The notes under the pieces were generated by a model. The model ran no database searches and was not told the origin of the DNA. It saw only the letters and a program-made list of their open reading frames with translations. The position numbers were made by a program, and so were the translations under genes. A stretch of DNA of 64,000 bases from Solea solea (Eukaryota > Chordata > Actinopteri > Pleuronectiformes > Soleidae), in the NCBI RefSeq assembly GCF_958295425.1, contig NC_081145.1, positions 21,498,465 to 21,562,464 on the forward strand, given 5' to 3'. Positions 50,359-63,200 of this stretch are shown here, one piece after another. How positions within the stretch are numbered: the first letter of the stretch is position 1; every line of letters begins with the position of its first letter.

Positions 50359-50818
50359 ATACTGTTGACCACTTTATTAAGTACACCTGTCCAAACTAAG
50401 CAGTCAATGCTTCTAGGCATGTAGCATTGGTCAAAATGAATTTCAAATCAAGCATCAAAAGGGGGAAGAAATGTGATTTAAGTGATTCATTGTAAGGTGG
50501 TTGTTGGTGTAAGACAGGCTGTTTTCAGAAATACAGAAACGATTTGACTAGTCATGCACATCCATCTGTAGGAGCACAAAGATAATATCCAGTGAGCTGC
50601 AGTTCCCAGGGTGAAAGAGGTCAGAGAAGAATGACCACACTGGTTAAAACATTATACAATAGCCACAGTAACTCAAATAACCACTTATTACAACCAAGGT
50701 ATGCAGGAGCTGAATGCCTCCACATCAGACTTCATGAAGCAGCAGCAGAAGACCACACCATGTACCACCCTGACACTTACATAATATGTGTGTACCTAAT
50801 AAAGTGGCTGCGTGTGTT
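50359..50818 (+). mobile_element. Internally deleted Tc1-like transposon with both ends
   Basis: Left CACTTTATTAAGTACACCTG and right (reverse complement) CACTTTATTAGGTACACAC are the ends of a widespread fish Tc1/mariner lineage. Between them are fragments of the 5' part of the transposase reading frame: RGQRRM, then TVTQIT-like and YNQGMQ-like pieces and SSRRPH in broken frames. The DDE catalytic half is missing, so the copy cannot code for its own movement. Length is about 460 bp against about 1.2 kb or more for intact relatives. Confidence 0.88.
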
Positions 50819-51017
50819 TTGATGAATTCCCAGTCTGAGGTTCCTCCCGCAATATCTCCATTGAAATCACTGTTCTATACTTGTGTTGAGATTTATCCTT
50901 CGAGTGACCCTGCATTTCTATTGAACCACCGATAGATGGCAACACAACACCACGAAGATGCTGTCACGGATGCCACGTCAACATTTAAAAACATTACAAT
51001 TCCCCACTTACGCAAGC

Positions 51018-51089
51018 GGCTCGTTGGTCTAGGGGTATGATTCTCGCTTTGGGTGCGAGAGGTCCCGGGTTCAAATCCCGGACGAGCCC
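51018..51089 (+). tRNA. tRNA-Pro(TGG)
   Basis: A complete 72-nt tRNA gene without intron. The acceptor stem GGCTCGT pairs with ACGAGCC. The anticodon arm is CTCGC-TTTGGGT-GCGAG with anticodon TGG at 51050-51052, so it decodes proline CCA and, by wobble, other CCN codons. The T arm is CCCGG-GTTCAAAT-CCCGG, which includes the B box GGTTCAAATCC. A TTTT Pol III terminator follows at 51094-51097. The sequence is as I recall the conserved vertebrate tRNA-Pro gene. No neighbouring tRNA genes are seen. Confidence 0.97.
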
Positions 51090-51099
51090 ATCCTTTTCC

Positions 51100-54000
51100 T
51101 TGTATATGATACATCTTAACTTCTTTTGTTCTTAATTCTGAGTTACCTGAGCTCATAGGTAAGTCTGTATTCATTTGCATTTTTTATGACACCCTGTTTA
51201 TTTGATCCACTACAAATGTTTAACCAATACTGGTATTTGGTCCTCAAAGAAAATGCTTAATCAGATTAATGTCAGTTTCATTTAAAGCAATTGGAGTCAG
51301 CTGTGTGTCTTTTACTATCATGTGCTTCTTTTTGGAAGAGATATTTGAAATGGATACTGGATTTTCTTTCCGTGGCATTACTGAATACTCCAGAAACTAA
51401 TAAAAATATTTAATTATGGAGCAAAAATACTTTTTTTTTTTTAAAGGAGAGGATTTGAATTATTATTTTTTTTTTAATTTAGAATGTTTATAAAACATAC
51501 ATTTATTTTGGAATCCTATGTTGCAAAGAAAAGGAAGTAACTGTAACTGGTGACAATTTACCAGACATAAGTACATTTCTTTAGGTGTATACTTGCTTTA
51601 AAATAAAAAATAATCTTTGTGTTGTTTAGATTGCAGGGCCTGTTGTTAAGTTTTAGTTTAAGCGGGTGTCGTTGATAATAGAGGATACATTTTCACTGCA
51701 ATTATTGCTCTTAATCTTAGAACTTGGATAATTAAAGCTGTAGTGTGTAACTTTTGAATATAAACAAACGTCCTTTACATTCAAACCATATGTCAACTTT
51801 CTCTGACATGCTAGTTAAGCGAGACGGCAGTGAACTTTACGTCAAGGAATAAGGAATGAAAGGAGAACCTAAGGTTCAGGCTTCATCCTATAGACCTCGA
51901 CTCGTTCTTCCAGAAAGCTCTGCAGGCTCACCTGAGGCGTGGGGGTAACGCGTACGGAAGTCTCAGAAATTACCTTCCCTAATAGAGACACAACATTCCT
52001 TAAAATAGAACCTTTATTATATAAAAATGCTTTTGATACAAAAATTATCACAAGTGTAAATTACACAAAGCATTTTAGCTGAGACAACAAAAACAGAAGG
52101 TTTGTCGGAGTTTCACTGACACAGTGGTTTAAGTCTTAGTAATAAAAAAAAAAGAAAAAAAGAAGAGCTGTGCAGCTCAGCGTGTTCCCACTGACACACA
52201 CACAGACAGACACTACTTCACTTCTGTTAACTGGAAAAGAGAAAAGAAAATAATCCACCTGCAGCCAGTCACCAGGTGTCAGCTGTGAAATTTATCAGGC
52301 GACAGCGACAAAGTGCACCACACGTTCCAAAGATTTCCCACCTCCAGAAGTGCTGGGAGAGTTTCCCGGGAGACTCATGGCTACGCTCGCCTCAGCTCAG
52401 TGATCAGAGGACATGATCAGCAAAAGAAAACTGTGCCCACTGCGTTCAGCGTCTGCGAGAATTGTGCTATTAAAATAGTATAAAATGTCCCTGTGTCTGA
52501 AGCAACAGTTTAAAGCAAGCCTGGTGTGTTCTGTTCTAAAACTCGGAACATTTCTGTTTTCAAGTGCATAAAATGTCTTCCCGCGTTTGCTGCTTGGGCC
52601 TCTGTTGATATTTGCTAATAAGTGCTGGAGCAGCAGCAGCAGCAGCAGGCTAAAAGAACACGACTCCATCACGATCGGACATGAAGAAAACTACTGAGGA
52701 GCTTCAATGTGCACAGGCCTCAGAGGTGGCAACCAACTGCTGCACCACGACACCAACAGGATGAAGAAAAGACTAAAAGTAAAGCCTCATGACGCCCCCT
52801 AGAGGCTGGTCAGTACACTCCACCTTTGAACAGATTTGAAAAAAACAGCAGGCTGGCTGGTGATATTGATTTTCTTGAAAGAGTGAGATGAAGAGTAAGG
52901 ATTAACACTAGTCATCAGCGAACCAGCTGTTACTGTAAGTCATGAATTATAGTGCCTTCCAGTTGTAATCTGAGGTCAGAACTTCCCGGTTATAAATCGT
53001 AAATTACAATCAGAACAATCTCTGAAATTCTATTCATCAACTCTTTTGTGTCTACTTTAATTAGATGTACATATAGTACTGTCTAACTGCCACACGTAAT
53101 GTATAAAATAAAACATTGTGTTCTCTGACACGTGAAGTTCTGTGGAAACAGCAGTGAACCAAACTCGTATGTGATGTAATTTCCTGTTTTGATTTCAACT
53201 GGAATGCACTATTATCCTAACAAGCGGCGTGCGTAATTGTTTTGTCAGAATCTTCCAGCGTAGAACTACATAAGTGCGTTTTAAGAAGACGTTTCTTCTC
53301 AAGAGTAAACGGTAAAAGATTCCTAATGTTCGTGCGGTACAAAGGAAGGCACACTGGTGGGTGATAAGTGTTTTTAAATGTCTGAAAAGGGGAGCGTTCA
53401 AACTAGAACAGCGGTTGTTCACATTTCTTTGTTACAAAGCGAATCTAATTTGAAATTTTAACTTGACTAGTCATGTCCACGATAGTGATGGTGCGCGACT
53501 CTCACCTAACCAGGCTCCTTACCAGGTGTCTAAACAGAGGAGAGGCGGGGGTTTGAAATTCTTTGCCTTGTGCGATTCATCATGTGGAGATAATGAAAAG
53601 TCGCAGAGATGAGGACGACTGATCTGCAGCTCACTGGAACCTTATCTGGAACCACTCAGTTAAATGTCTCAGCTGGAACTCTTGTCAACTTTCCACTTTT
53701 TCTATTTCTAGCAAAAAAAAGAAAAGAAATAATAATAATAAAAAAAGACTCCTTCAAACCAAACATGGTGACTGACACAGAAACATACACAATCAGCTAC
53801 ACACAAATACAAATAAGCGAATTTGCTATAAGAATAATTTGTTATTAACAGTAAAATAGCTTAATGATCTAACAACAGTATGAGAGTGGTAATTTTGGGC
53901 TTTCTGTGTAATTACACATCATAGTAACTAACATAGTATGTACACAATAGCAGCAAACATACTTTTGGTAAACGGTATGATGAGAGTAAAGAAAAAGGAG

Positions 54001-54290
54001 AATGGAAGAGGTTCAGATTCACAATGCAAAGCATCCACGTGTCACAGCTCATTCACTCAATGACTTCATTACACATAATATGTACAATAGCTTTACATGT
54101 TGACATTTTGGTATGTTGTTGTTGTCATGCGGTCATTTCATTGGGACAAAGACGGGACTGATGGCAAAATGTGTCTTTTCCAGTATGAAATGATGAGGGA
54201 CACAATTTAAAAGTAATGTTCAAAAGATTTCACACTTTGATCTTGGCCCTGCTCCATTCATCCACTCGTTCATCCACTCATTTATTCATT
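51100..54290. other. Intergenic, no gene supported
   Basis: AT-rich sequence with A/T homopolymers near 51430-51480 and a (CAG)n run at about 52627-52646. No exon or mobile element is recognised. Part of it could be distal lrp5 3' UTR, but I see nothing that proves it. Confidence 0.45.
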
Positions 54291-54299
54291 CATTTTCTT

Positions 54300-55075
54300 C
54301 TGTTTGTAAGGGACTGGGTCATGGAGGCAGCATGCTAAGCAGGGATTTCCAGGGGATCTTCCTTCTGGAACTACATCGAGGTCTCCTCCAAAAAAATGGA
54401 CTTGATCAGAAGACCTCACCCAGATCATTATGCCCCAACTACCTCAGTTGGCTCCTTTCAATGCAAAGGAGCAGCAAATCTAACTCCGAGCTCTTCCCAG
54501 ATTCCTGACGTCCTTACCCTAAATCAGAGAGACTTTCACTGAGACACTGCTGGTTCACTTTGAATGGGGCAGTGTCACATGTTGCCAAACTGCATTGTGG
54601 ATCCTCTTTTGCATTGATTTGCTTGCGCTGTGTGTGGCAGAAGTTGATTTTTACAAGTTGTAGCATAGGTGCTAGTCAATCAAATCATATTTATGCATTG
54701 AAGTAGTGCACCATCCAAACCGAGCTCTTGGACAAAGCTTTTATCTCCATTGCTGGACAAAGTGCACCCACATCACTATCACTGAAGCAACAATAGCACT
54801 AATGCTACACAGTTGGTCATGATGGACACGGCTCAGGTAAATTCTAAATGCTGCATCCAGCACCGGATGTCAAGCACGTCCACCGTCAGTTGTTGAAGCA
54901 GTGTGATGAGGGAACTCATTTCAGCCACTTCAAACTGTGATGTCATTCTTTTGGTCACTATCCAAAGCATGTGACCATTAAGTCGAGGTTTGGATCATAA
55001 TCGATGGGTAAATTGGGAGCTTCAGCGCAGCTCCTCCACCACAATGTCCCAGTACAATGCCCACATTACTGTTGA
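54300..55075 (-). mobile_element. Non-LTR retrotransposon relic, decayed
   Basis: Plus-strand words CCAACTACCTCAGTTGGCTC, GAGCTCTTCCCAGATTCCTG and CTCCTCCACCACAATGTCCC lie in the order of the reverse complement of a fish LINE 3' coding region. Copies at 54300-54560 and 54850-55075 flank a less recognisable middle. Stops disrupt the minus-strand frame. Confidence 0.55.
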
Positions 55076-55903
55076 AGTGATCATTCATTCATTCATAATT
55101 CTACACATTCATTCAGCCGTCATCTACGAATTGATCATATTTCCTACAATAAGGCAAACAGTCTCTCTCATACAACATCACACACTCATTCATTCATCAA
55201 TTGTGCCACCCATAACACATTTCATCTGTCCTGTTTTTTTTTTTTTCTGTGGTGTGGTCGATCAGCCAGCATGAATAAAATAGCAAAATAATTCCTCTCT
55301 GATTAATTCTTTTTTTTGTTCATATTATTTTTAAACACTATATACAGTCCTGCTGCTGCTCGACCAACAAGGACGCTGCGATGAAGGAGCAGACAAATGG
55401 CAGGAAACTATGGGGGGTGGGTTGGTTGACAGGTTGTCCATTTCCTTGGTTTCAGTCTAAATAGTAACTTGTGGCACTGGTGACTCTCACAGTCTGCGAG
55501 TGCACGGGAGGTCAGGACTTAGACTCACATTTTGTGACCCACCAAAAGAACTCTTCTTCGTTTTGTGTCCAACAGAAATGAAATAAGAAAGAATGAAAGG
55601 ATGGGACTCAATCCTGCTCCCTGCCACAAGAGACTCACTGTTCGTTAGAGCAGGACACATACGCTGATCAGATGATGGTCACCCTGAGAGCTTCAGGGTG
55701 ACTGGAATGATGACACGGCCAAAGTGGGAAATAGGAACCTTGAAGAAGGCCTTGAAGAAGCCAAAGCAGTTGATCAAAAGCAGCATGTGTGAGGTTGGCA
55801 CAAGTTCTTTCCCTGGTATCGTGGCCATGACAAGGCCAGTTCTGTGGGAGGCAAGCGTGCTTTGTCCTTTCCTTTTTCACAGGGCTCTCGGGCTGTTGGA
55901 GGG

Positions 55904-57247
55904 TCACGAGGAGTCGGTACAGGGTGAGGGAGGAGGGGGACACAGGTGGAAGTAGGAGCGCTCCGTGGAGGGGGATGGGGGACAGCTCTCCTCAGCTGAC
56001 AGGTACTGGGAACGGGGAGTTGGGGGTGGAGGGTAGGGGTCAGAGTCAGAGTTAAGGTCCATGTAGTACTTGTTCTGTTTGCCGTGGCTGCTGTGGCTCA
56101 CAGCCTTCCAGCGGCCGGCTGACGATGCCACACCGGCAGGCAGGTGGTGGGGCGTGTAGTCGCTGTCACAGACGTCAGTGCTGCAGGGTGTAGTGGGCGG
56201 TGCTGCACCGCGGACTGGGTGGTAGGGTCTGATGGAGGAGGGCACAGGGTTAGTTAAGTTCAGGTTAAGTTAGTTTCTATCTGCTAGTCCTTACTAAACA
56301 AACTATTACCTTCTATTTGACTCTTTGTTTGAATTGCTGATTCTGGAAACTATTTCATTAAACATTTGTGGTGTTTTTAAAGCGATAACTTTTAAAGCGA
56401 TAAATGTTGTCAAATGGGATCACTTAATGTTGATTAAGCCTATCAGTGTCACACAGTTTCTCAGTACAGCACTGTTTGATCTTATGCCATCTGGCAACAT
56501 TTCCACACTGCACACAGTTTTTTAGACAAATGGAGGCAACAGAAACATTGTGCTAGTAAAGTGAGGTTGGAGTATGACCGAATACACAAAAAAGCGCCCA
56601 AAAGTGACTTATTTTGTGCTGGTCTAAAACATCTGGTCATACAGAAGTGTCACATGCAGGCCCCCTGCATTTTTGTAACAAACATTTTCCACACACTAGA
56701 CAAAATGTAGTCTGACATAATCGGGTCTTTAAGGTCCCACCAGAGTAGACTTAAAATCCACTTGAACAACATGATGTTGTAACAAGCGAGTGGGGGAGAA
56801 TTAAAGGTAAACAACTAGAGGATAAGACAAGAAAAAAAATATCAAAAAATGTAATTATACTAGAGCCAGTATATACAGCTGCTTGTTTACAGGTCAGGTG
56901 AACAGGGACCATGTCTGTGGTTGTGAGTACCTGTATGATCTGGTGGTGGATGGACTGTTGGAGGAGTAGAAGATCTCTGTGTTGTAGAGAGAGTGGTCAG
57001 TGGCTGGGGACGGAGGAGGGTTCAGGATCTGCAAACAAAAGAGCTGTGTGTTAGTTGACTGCTGAGATGTGTGTGTGTGTCTGTGTGTGTGTGCATGTGT
57101 GTACCTGGGGGTAGAAGGCTCCCTTGGTAGATGACGAGCTGCTGGATGAAGCTCCCGTCACATGGTTCCTGTCATAGAGTGGCGCTCCGCTGCTGCTGCT
57201 GCCCATCAGGCTGACTGAGCTCATTATGGACTTCCCACAGGAAATCC
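55904..57247 (-). other. lrp5 cytoplasmic-tail exons with five PPPSPxS-type motifs
   Basis: The three last exons encode the signalling tail. The motifs are NPPPSPATD (exon 57028-56931) and, in the last exon, [27 protein letters not shown] and PPPPSPCTD just before the stop. In the family these serines and threonines are phosphorylated by GSK3 and CK1 and bind Axin. All five are kept. A Ser7 run ([11 protein letters not shown]) precedes them, as in human LRP5. Confidence 0.93.
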
Positions 57248-60200
57248 CTGCACACAGCATTTCACACATTACATCAATGGAGCACAATGAATGATGGAAA
57301 ATTCAGTTACAGCATTAGAGCCACTAATACACGTTATCCCGCCATTGCTGCAGTGTTTCCTGATCTTACCTTGGAAGGTGCCGTGCTGCGAGCTACTGGG
57401 GGCAATGAAGTTTAGCGGTACATGGGGTGTACCGCTAATGTACTCGTGAGGAAACGTCCCACTGGGGCCCTTGTAGCGTCGACACACCACACGTTGGCAA
57501 ATGAAATAAGCTCCACCGATCAGAAAGACCAGCAGGATGATGGCAATGACTGGAACTATGGTGTTGGTCCCTGTGTTTGGGATGCCACTGGATGGAGGGG
57601 ACACATATTCTGCAAAAGGAAAATACAAAAGATGCAATGTCAGATAAAAGATGACATAATACACATGAGTTTACAATATAGTGTATATTGTATTTCAGTG
57701 TGTTTACCACAGGCAAGCTCATCCGATCCGTCTGGACAGTCAGAGTAGTTGTCACACTGTTGTTTCTTCGTGATACACTGGTTGTCACCGCAGCGGAACT
57801 GGTTAGGAGGGCAGATGGCTGGAGCAGAGGGAAAACACACACAAACATCAAATACAACACACTAAAAATAACACACACTCTACTTTGCTGCTTTCACCAA
57901 TATTTTTAATTTATAGTTTTCTGATACACATTATTTATTGCAGTAACTATCCCAAACTGTCAAAAATCGTAAATGGAAAAAGTTCTGTACGTGTAAGTAA
58001 GCATTCAGATATTACAAAAAATATTATTGCTGTTACCAAATCCTAATAGTGGATATTCACTACTATTAACCCACTGTGACTACTTCTTCATTGCACTGCA
58101 TAATAGTAGTAAACAATTATTCTCATAAAGAAGCTGAATACGTCCCACCACTGGCAGCATGAATACTTTTATTGACCGTACTGAACTGTAGAGTGCTTTT
58201 CACAACTCTGTTAAGAATTAAAGCATTTCTAAATGGGTTGTCACAAATTACAGTAGCAGTAAATAATCTAACATTTAAATAGAATAATTAAAACAATTTT
58301 TTTTATAAGTGTGTTTTTATCATAATTTAAACTTTTATTTTGTACTTTCATTGTTGTATTATTATTGTTTTTACTAATTTTGCCTAAATGTCAGTCTTTT
58401 TTTTTCTCAGGTTTTTCTACAGGACTTAACTTTTCCATTTCACAAAATATAACTTAGAACTGTTATTATATAAACTTATTTGTTGGCCACACTCTTTCAG
58501 GCGTCAACCTACTTTCACAGTCCTGCTCATCAGAGTTGTCGGCACAGTCTGGCTCGCCGTTGCAGCGCCTCTGAGCGTCGATGCAGCCTCCTTTGTCGCA
58601 CTGGAACTGGAAGGCTGAGCAGACGGGGCAGTTCTCCTCGTCGCTGCCATCTTCGCATTCAGGGAAGCGGTCACAACGCCACGCCATAGGAATACAGTCG
58701 ATCTCACCAGTGGAGCAGGTGAACTGCTCGGTGGAGCAGGTGGGAGGCTCTGGGAGAGACAAGGACGGTTGTTTACAGTGAGGTAGAGAAAAAGACAAAC
58801 AGGGGGCATTTAATGTACATGAGACCAGAGTCTTCAGTGTGTGACTATTCAGGTAAAGTCAGACCAAAAATCTGTGCATTTTGTTTAGACAGCACCGCAA
58901 CCCTCAATGTGACGTGTAGTAAGTTGTTCACCTCCACAGCGCAGCAGGTCCTGCAGTAACACCAGGTGCATCGGACAGGAGCAGCGAGGTGTACCGTCAC
59001 CCTTTGCGATGCAGATATGAGAACAGCCACCGTTGTCTCGGGAACAGGGATGGGAGGCTGGGGAGAAGAAACGGACATTACTACAATGACTCCTGCTGCA
59101 GTGAGCTACTCAGGACATATAGGAGAGCAACAGTGTTCCGTACCAAACTCCTGTGGGTCCATCTCTTCTACAGCGTGAATGGAGGTCAGGTATGATATCC
59201 TTCCCTGTATGCGTGTGCGTCCGTCTCCTGTCAGCTTGTCCACCCTCTCTATCATCTGCTGCTGCCGGTCAATCCAGTACAGATGATCTCCCAGAACTGT
59301 CAGGCCCATTGGCTGTAAAATGTTGGAATCCTGGAGGACAATGCGATTGGCTCCTGGAAAAGATGGAATGATGTTGTGTTACACTTTTCATAAGAGTCTG
59401 GTGTTGCTTTCTTACTGCTAGCCTGGTCTTTCTCGATTATAGCTACACTGTGCTAAAACAGACACTCTTTCCTACACTGTGTTTGTTGCAACATAATGAT
59501 TTCAGTCTCAGTGAACATTCCCTTTTATCATGTCCAGTACTGTATGTGCAGGACGTTATTGTAATTTTAAACACTATTTTCTTATTCTTGTCACCTCTTT
59601 TCCCTGGGTGTTGTAGATGTAACAGGAGATGCCTAATATAATCAGTGTCTCCTAAACCTCATTGTGACAATGTCCTCTAAATACTTTTTAAATTACTGTC
59701 GGAGCAGAGCAAAGGAACTTCATATTTACATTTAAGAAAATTAAAAAAAAACAACACTTCAACCAATTATCAAATTATCAAAATAGATGGTGACTAATTT
59801 AGTAACTAATTTGTTGGTTACTAATCAGTAAACTGCTGCAGCTCTACTTCAAAGTGTTATAAAATCATTACAGGACTATCCAAAGCACTTTTTTTAACAG
59901 TGGTTTAACCATGTTTGTGTAACTCACCTGTCAGATCACTGCTCTCTATGCGTTTCAGGTCAGCATCAACCCAGAACAGTTTTCCCAGTTTATTGTCCAG
60001 AGCCAGTGCGACGGGTCTGATCAGACCAGTGGTGAACAGAGATTCTCTCTCTGTCCCGTCCAAACTGGCACCTTCGATTTTAGCCGAGCGCTCCTGCACT
60101 GTGGTGAAATACATGTACCTGCAGAGTGGGACACGGAGGCATTCATATTGTGCAGGACACAGCAAATATGAAATTTCTAGGAACCCAAATAATAAAAATT

Positions 60201-63200
60201 AGCTCACCCTTTCTCAGCACTGACCACAAGGGCCCGGGGCTTGTCAGTGTCGTCCTTCAGGACCACACCCACGGTGTGTCCGTCCATCCTCTGGACATTT
60301 ATAGTGTTTGTTGTCTCACAGGTCCAGTATATGTGGCGGCTGTAGGGGTCCAGGCTCAGGTCGTGAAGCTGAAGCTGGCTGTCCACTGCCTGAGTAGTGC
60401 TGCTCACTATCATGGACTGAGACAAACATAGCCGGCATTAGATTCTCAAGTCTAATAGTGATCTGAGTCAGTGGTAGCAGAGCATGGTATGGGATTTTGC
60501 GATCTGAGAGTCAGTAAAGTTTTATACAATCTATACAAACTCTGCTCTTCCACAAACTCATTGAGCCATGAGGTTCCTACAGTGTTAGCCTTTTTTGATT
60601 TTTAGTATGAGAGCAGCTAGTATCTGCTACTATCATAATCTGATGTGTATGAGGCAGTGAGTGGCTGTGGATGGATTTATAGAAGAAGGACGAAACACAA
60701 TAATGTAGACTAAAAGAATATCTATCTAACATTGTGGACACGATACTGATCCAGAGGACACAATAATAAAATGTGTCCACGATAGGTTTTGACATGAAAC
60801 AGACAAACCACCAACAAGAAACTGATAAAACCTCTTAAATAAAGTTGCTGTTGGTTTAAAATTGAGAAGAAGTAGATAATTTCTGTTCATTGTTCTAAAG
60901 CCAAAACCACAACCAATAAAAAAAAGCTGTAGTGAAGATCAAGTGAGGTGGAATGACTGACATTAAGACAGATCTCAGTTACAAACAAAAAGTAAATTTA
61001 TCAGTTTTACAAAGTCATATAAGGAGAGGGCTTTTAATTTTTTTTTACAAAATTTGAACAGAAATATGAATATTTACACATTACATATATTAACAAATAT
61101 TTACTCGAGGGCTCAAAACACTTCAGTGTTCTGGGTGGAGGTATTGTTGGAGGTGAGTTTTGGCAACAGAAATGACTGATTGTCAAGAGAGATGTCAGTT
61201 CACACTACTAACCACAGGGAGGCACTAGTGTGTGTGTGTTCTCAGGGGCAGAGGGCTACCTACAAACAAAATTTAAGAAAATGTCTTACCATGGCTCCAT
61301 CGTCTCTGGCCCTGCGAATGTTCTGTCGTCCGTCCAGCCAGTAGACAAGCCGGTCTAACGGGTCGTAGCTGACGGCTCGGACGTTTCTCAGGACATGGAT
61401 GGGCAGAATTATATCAGGACTCTGCTCTCCCAGAACCATCCTGCTGATACTGGCCTTTTGACTGAAGAGTAGGAAACTAGAGGGAGCTGCAGACAGAAAG
61501 GCAAAGAGAGAGGGAGAGAGATGGGAGGATAGAATGGAGAGGAGTGAGCACATGGGGTGAACACAGCGTTCTCTCTGGCAATAGAAAGGCTTGAAATTAC
61601 TCGGTGCATATTGTGAAATACAAAGACAAACGTACAGGGACATAATGTTAAACCTCAGCACACACAAGCACTACATTCTTAACTTTTTGGAAACATGACT
61701 CATTTTCCAAAGCAACAGAGGTACTCTGTAAGGAACTCTGGCCTCCAGAAAAAACACTTTCAATCTTTAAAGTAACCAAGAAAAAAATCCAGTCTTTCCA
61801 ATACAAAACCAGGCTATTCTATGGATTGTGTAGAATATTTGAGATGCTATTTAGTTGTTGCAAGTGCAGTGACCACCTAACATTGTTTCACTATGTATTA
61901 ATTTCCAGATGACACATTGTTGCATTAGTGTAAAGACAGCCAAGACGGAAGAGATGACATGCAGCACAGGTCATTGTAAAACCTAGGCTATTATTTTTGG
62001 CCTGGATTTTATTGAACTATATTGTGAATCTTGTACAATAAATGAAAAATAATGGTATTGAAGCTTTTTGTATAAATGTGTACTGTCTTCTCCTTCTCCT
62101 GTAACATGCATTGACAAAGGCTTGTATTTAAGAAAGGCCTTTGTTCCTTATTTTCTCTGTTCTTTTATAAGTTTTTATATGTTGATATATTTACCATATG
62201 TATAGCTCAGTGTCTGTTAGCTGTTGATGCAAACGCAGGGCATATTTTTTTAAAATCCATCATATGAAACTGTCATCTTAAACTCGCCACTCTGATATTG
62301 TCACTGTTTTTTTTTCCACAACTATAGTTCCAATTTATTTATTTCTCCATTTAATTTACCCGGTTAGCTGCCATTAATAAAACTTAACACTTCTGAACAG
62401 ATGTTAAAAATTAAAAGCCAGGCAGTGGCTGAGAGGGCAGAGTCACTCTCTTTAGGCACAATTTAATGTGGACATTTTTAACAGTTTTAACTTTCATTGA
62501 CAAGAACAAATCCAAAATTGATAGAACAACACTGTTAAAGATACAGAAAAGACTTTAAGAATAAGAATAGTGGTGAGTATGATAATGTTGTGTAGTACTG
62601 ATGGAACTGTTGCTGTGTAATAGAGCATTTTATGACACTGTGTAAGTCAATCCTGGCATTCAGACCAGATGTTTTCCACTCCCAACCATACTTGCAGTCC
62701 TCTCCACTTACAGCTACAGTTTCGTCCATCGGGGTTCAGGGTGTAATGGGAGGCACAGCGGCACTGGGCACCAGCAGGCGTGGCCAGGCAGAGGTGGGCA
62801 CAGTTGCCGTTATTATGGGAGCATTCGTTGGTGCCATCCTGGCGGGAGGAGTGGAACACCAGGATGTCCAGCATCAGCTCCAACTGGCCCTGAGGACGCA
62901 GTGATGCAACATTAATAGTGCACAATCTCCACCAATCTTTATCACTATAATGTCAGACAATATAAAAAACTAATTGTTTCCTCTACTTCAGTGAGAAGGA
63001 ATTAGTAGCATTAACATTCAAACATTTTGTTTAAAAAAGAGTTTGCTACAATTTGACCCATAAGTTGAACAGGTTACATACCTTCAGCACAACAGTGCGG
63101 TTTTGTCCACTGCGTTTATCTGCCCGCTCAATGCTGCGCAGATTGAAGTCAGTCCAGTAGATAAAATCTCGGTACTGTGTCAGACCAAAGGGGTGAGGGA

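Noticed and set aside
50893..51180. 95-codon minus-strand frame across the tRNA
   Set aside because: Most of its translation is the antisense of the tRNA-Pro gene.
57422..57748. Plus-strand open frames within lrp5 exons
   Set aside because: They mirror constrained lrp5 codons on the opposite strand and have no independent support.
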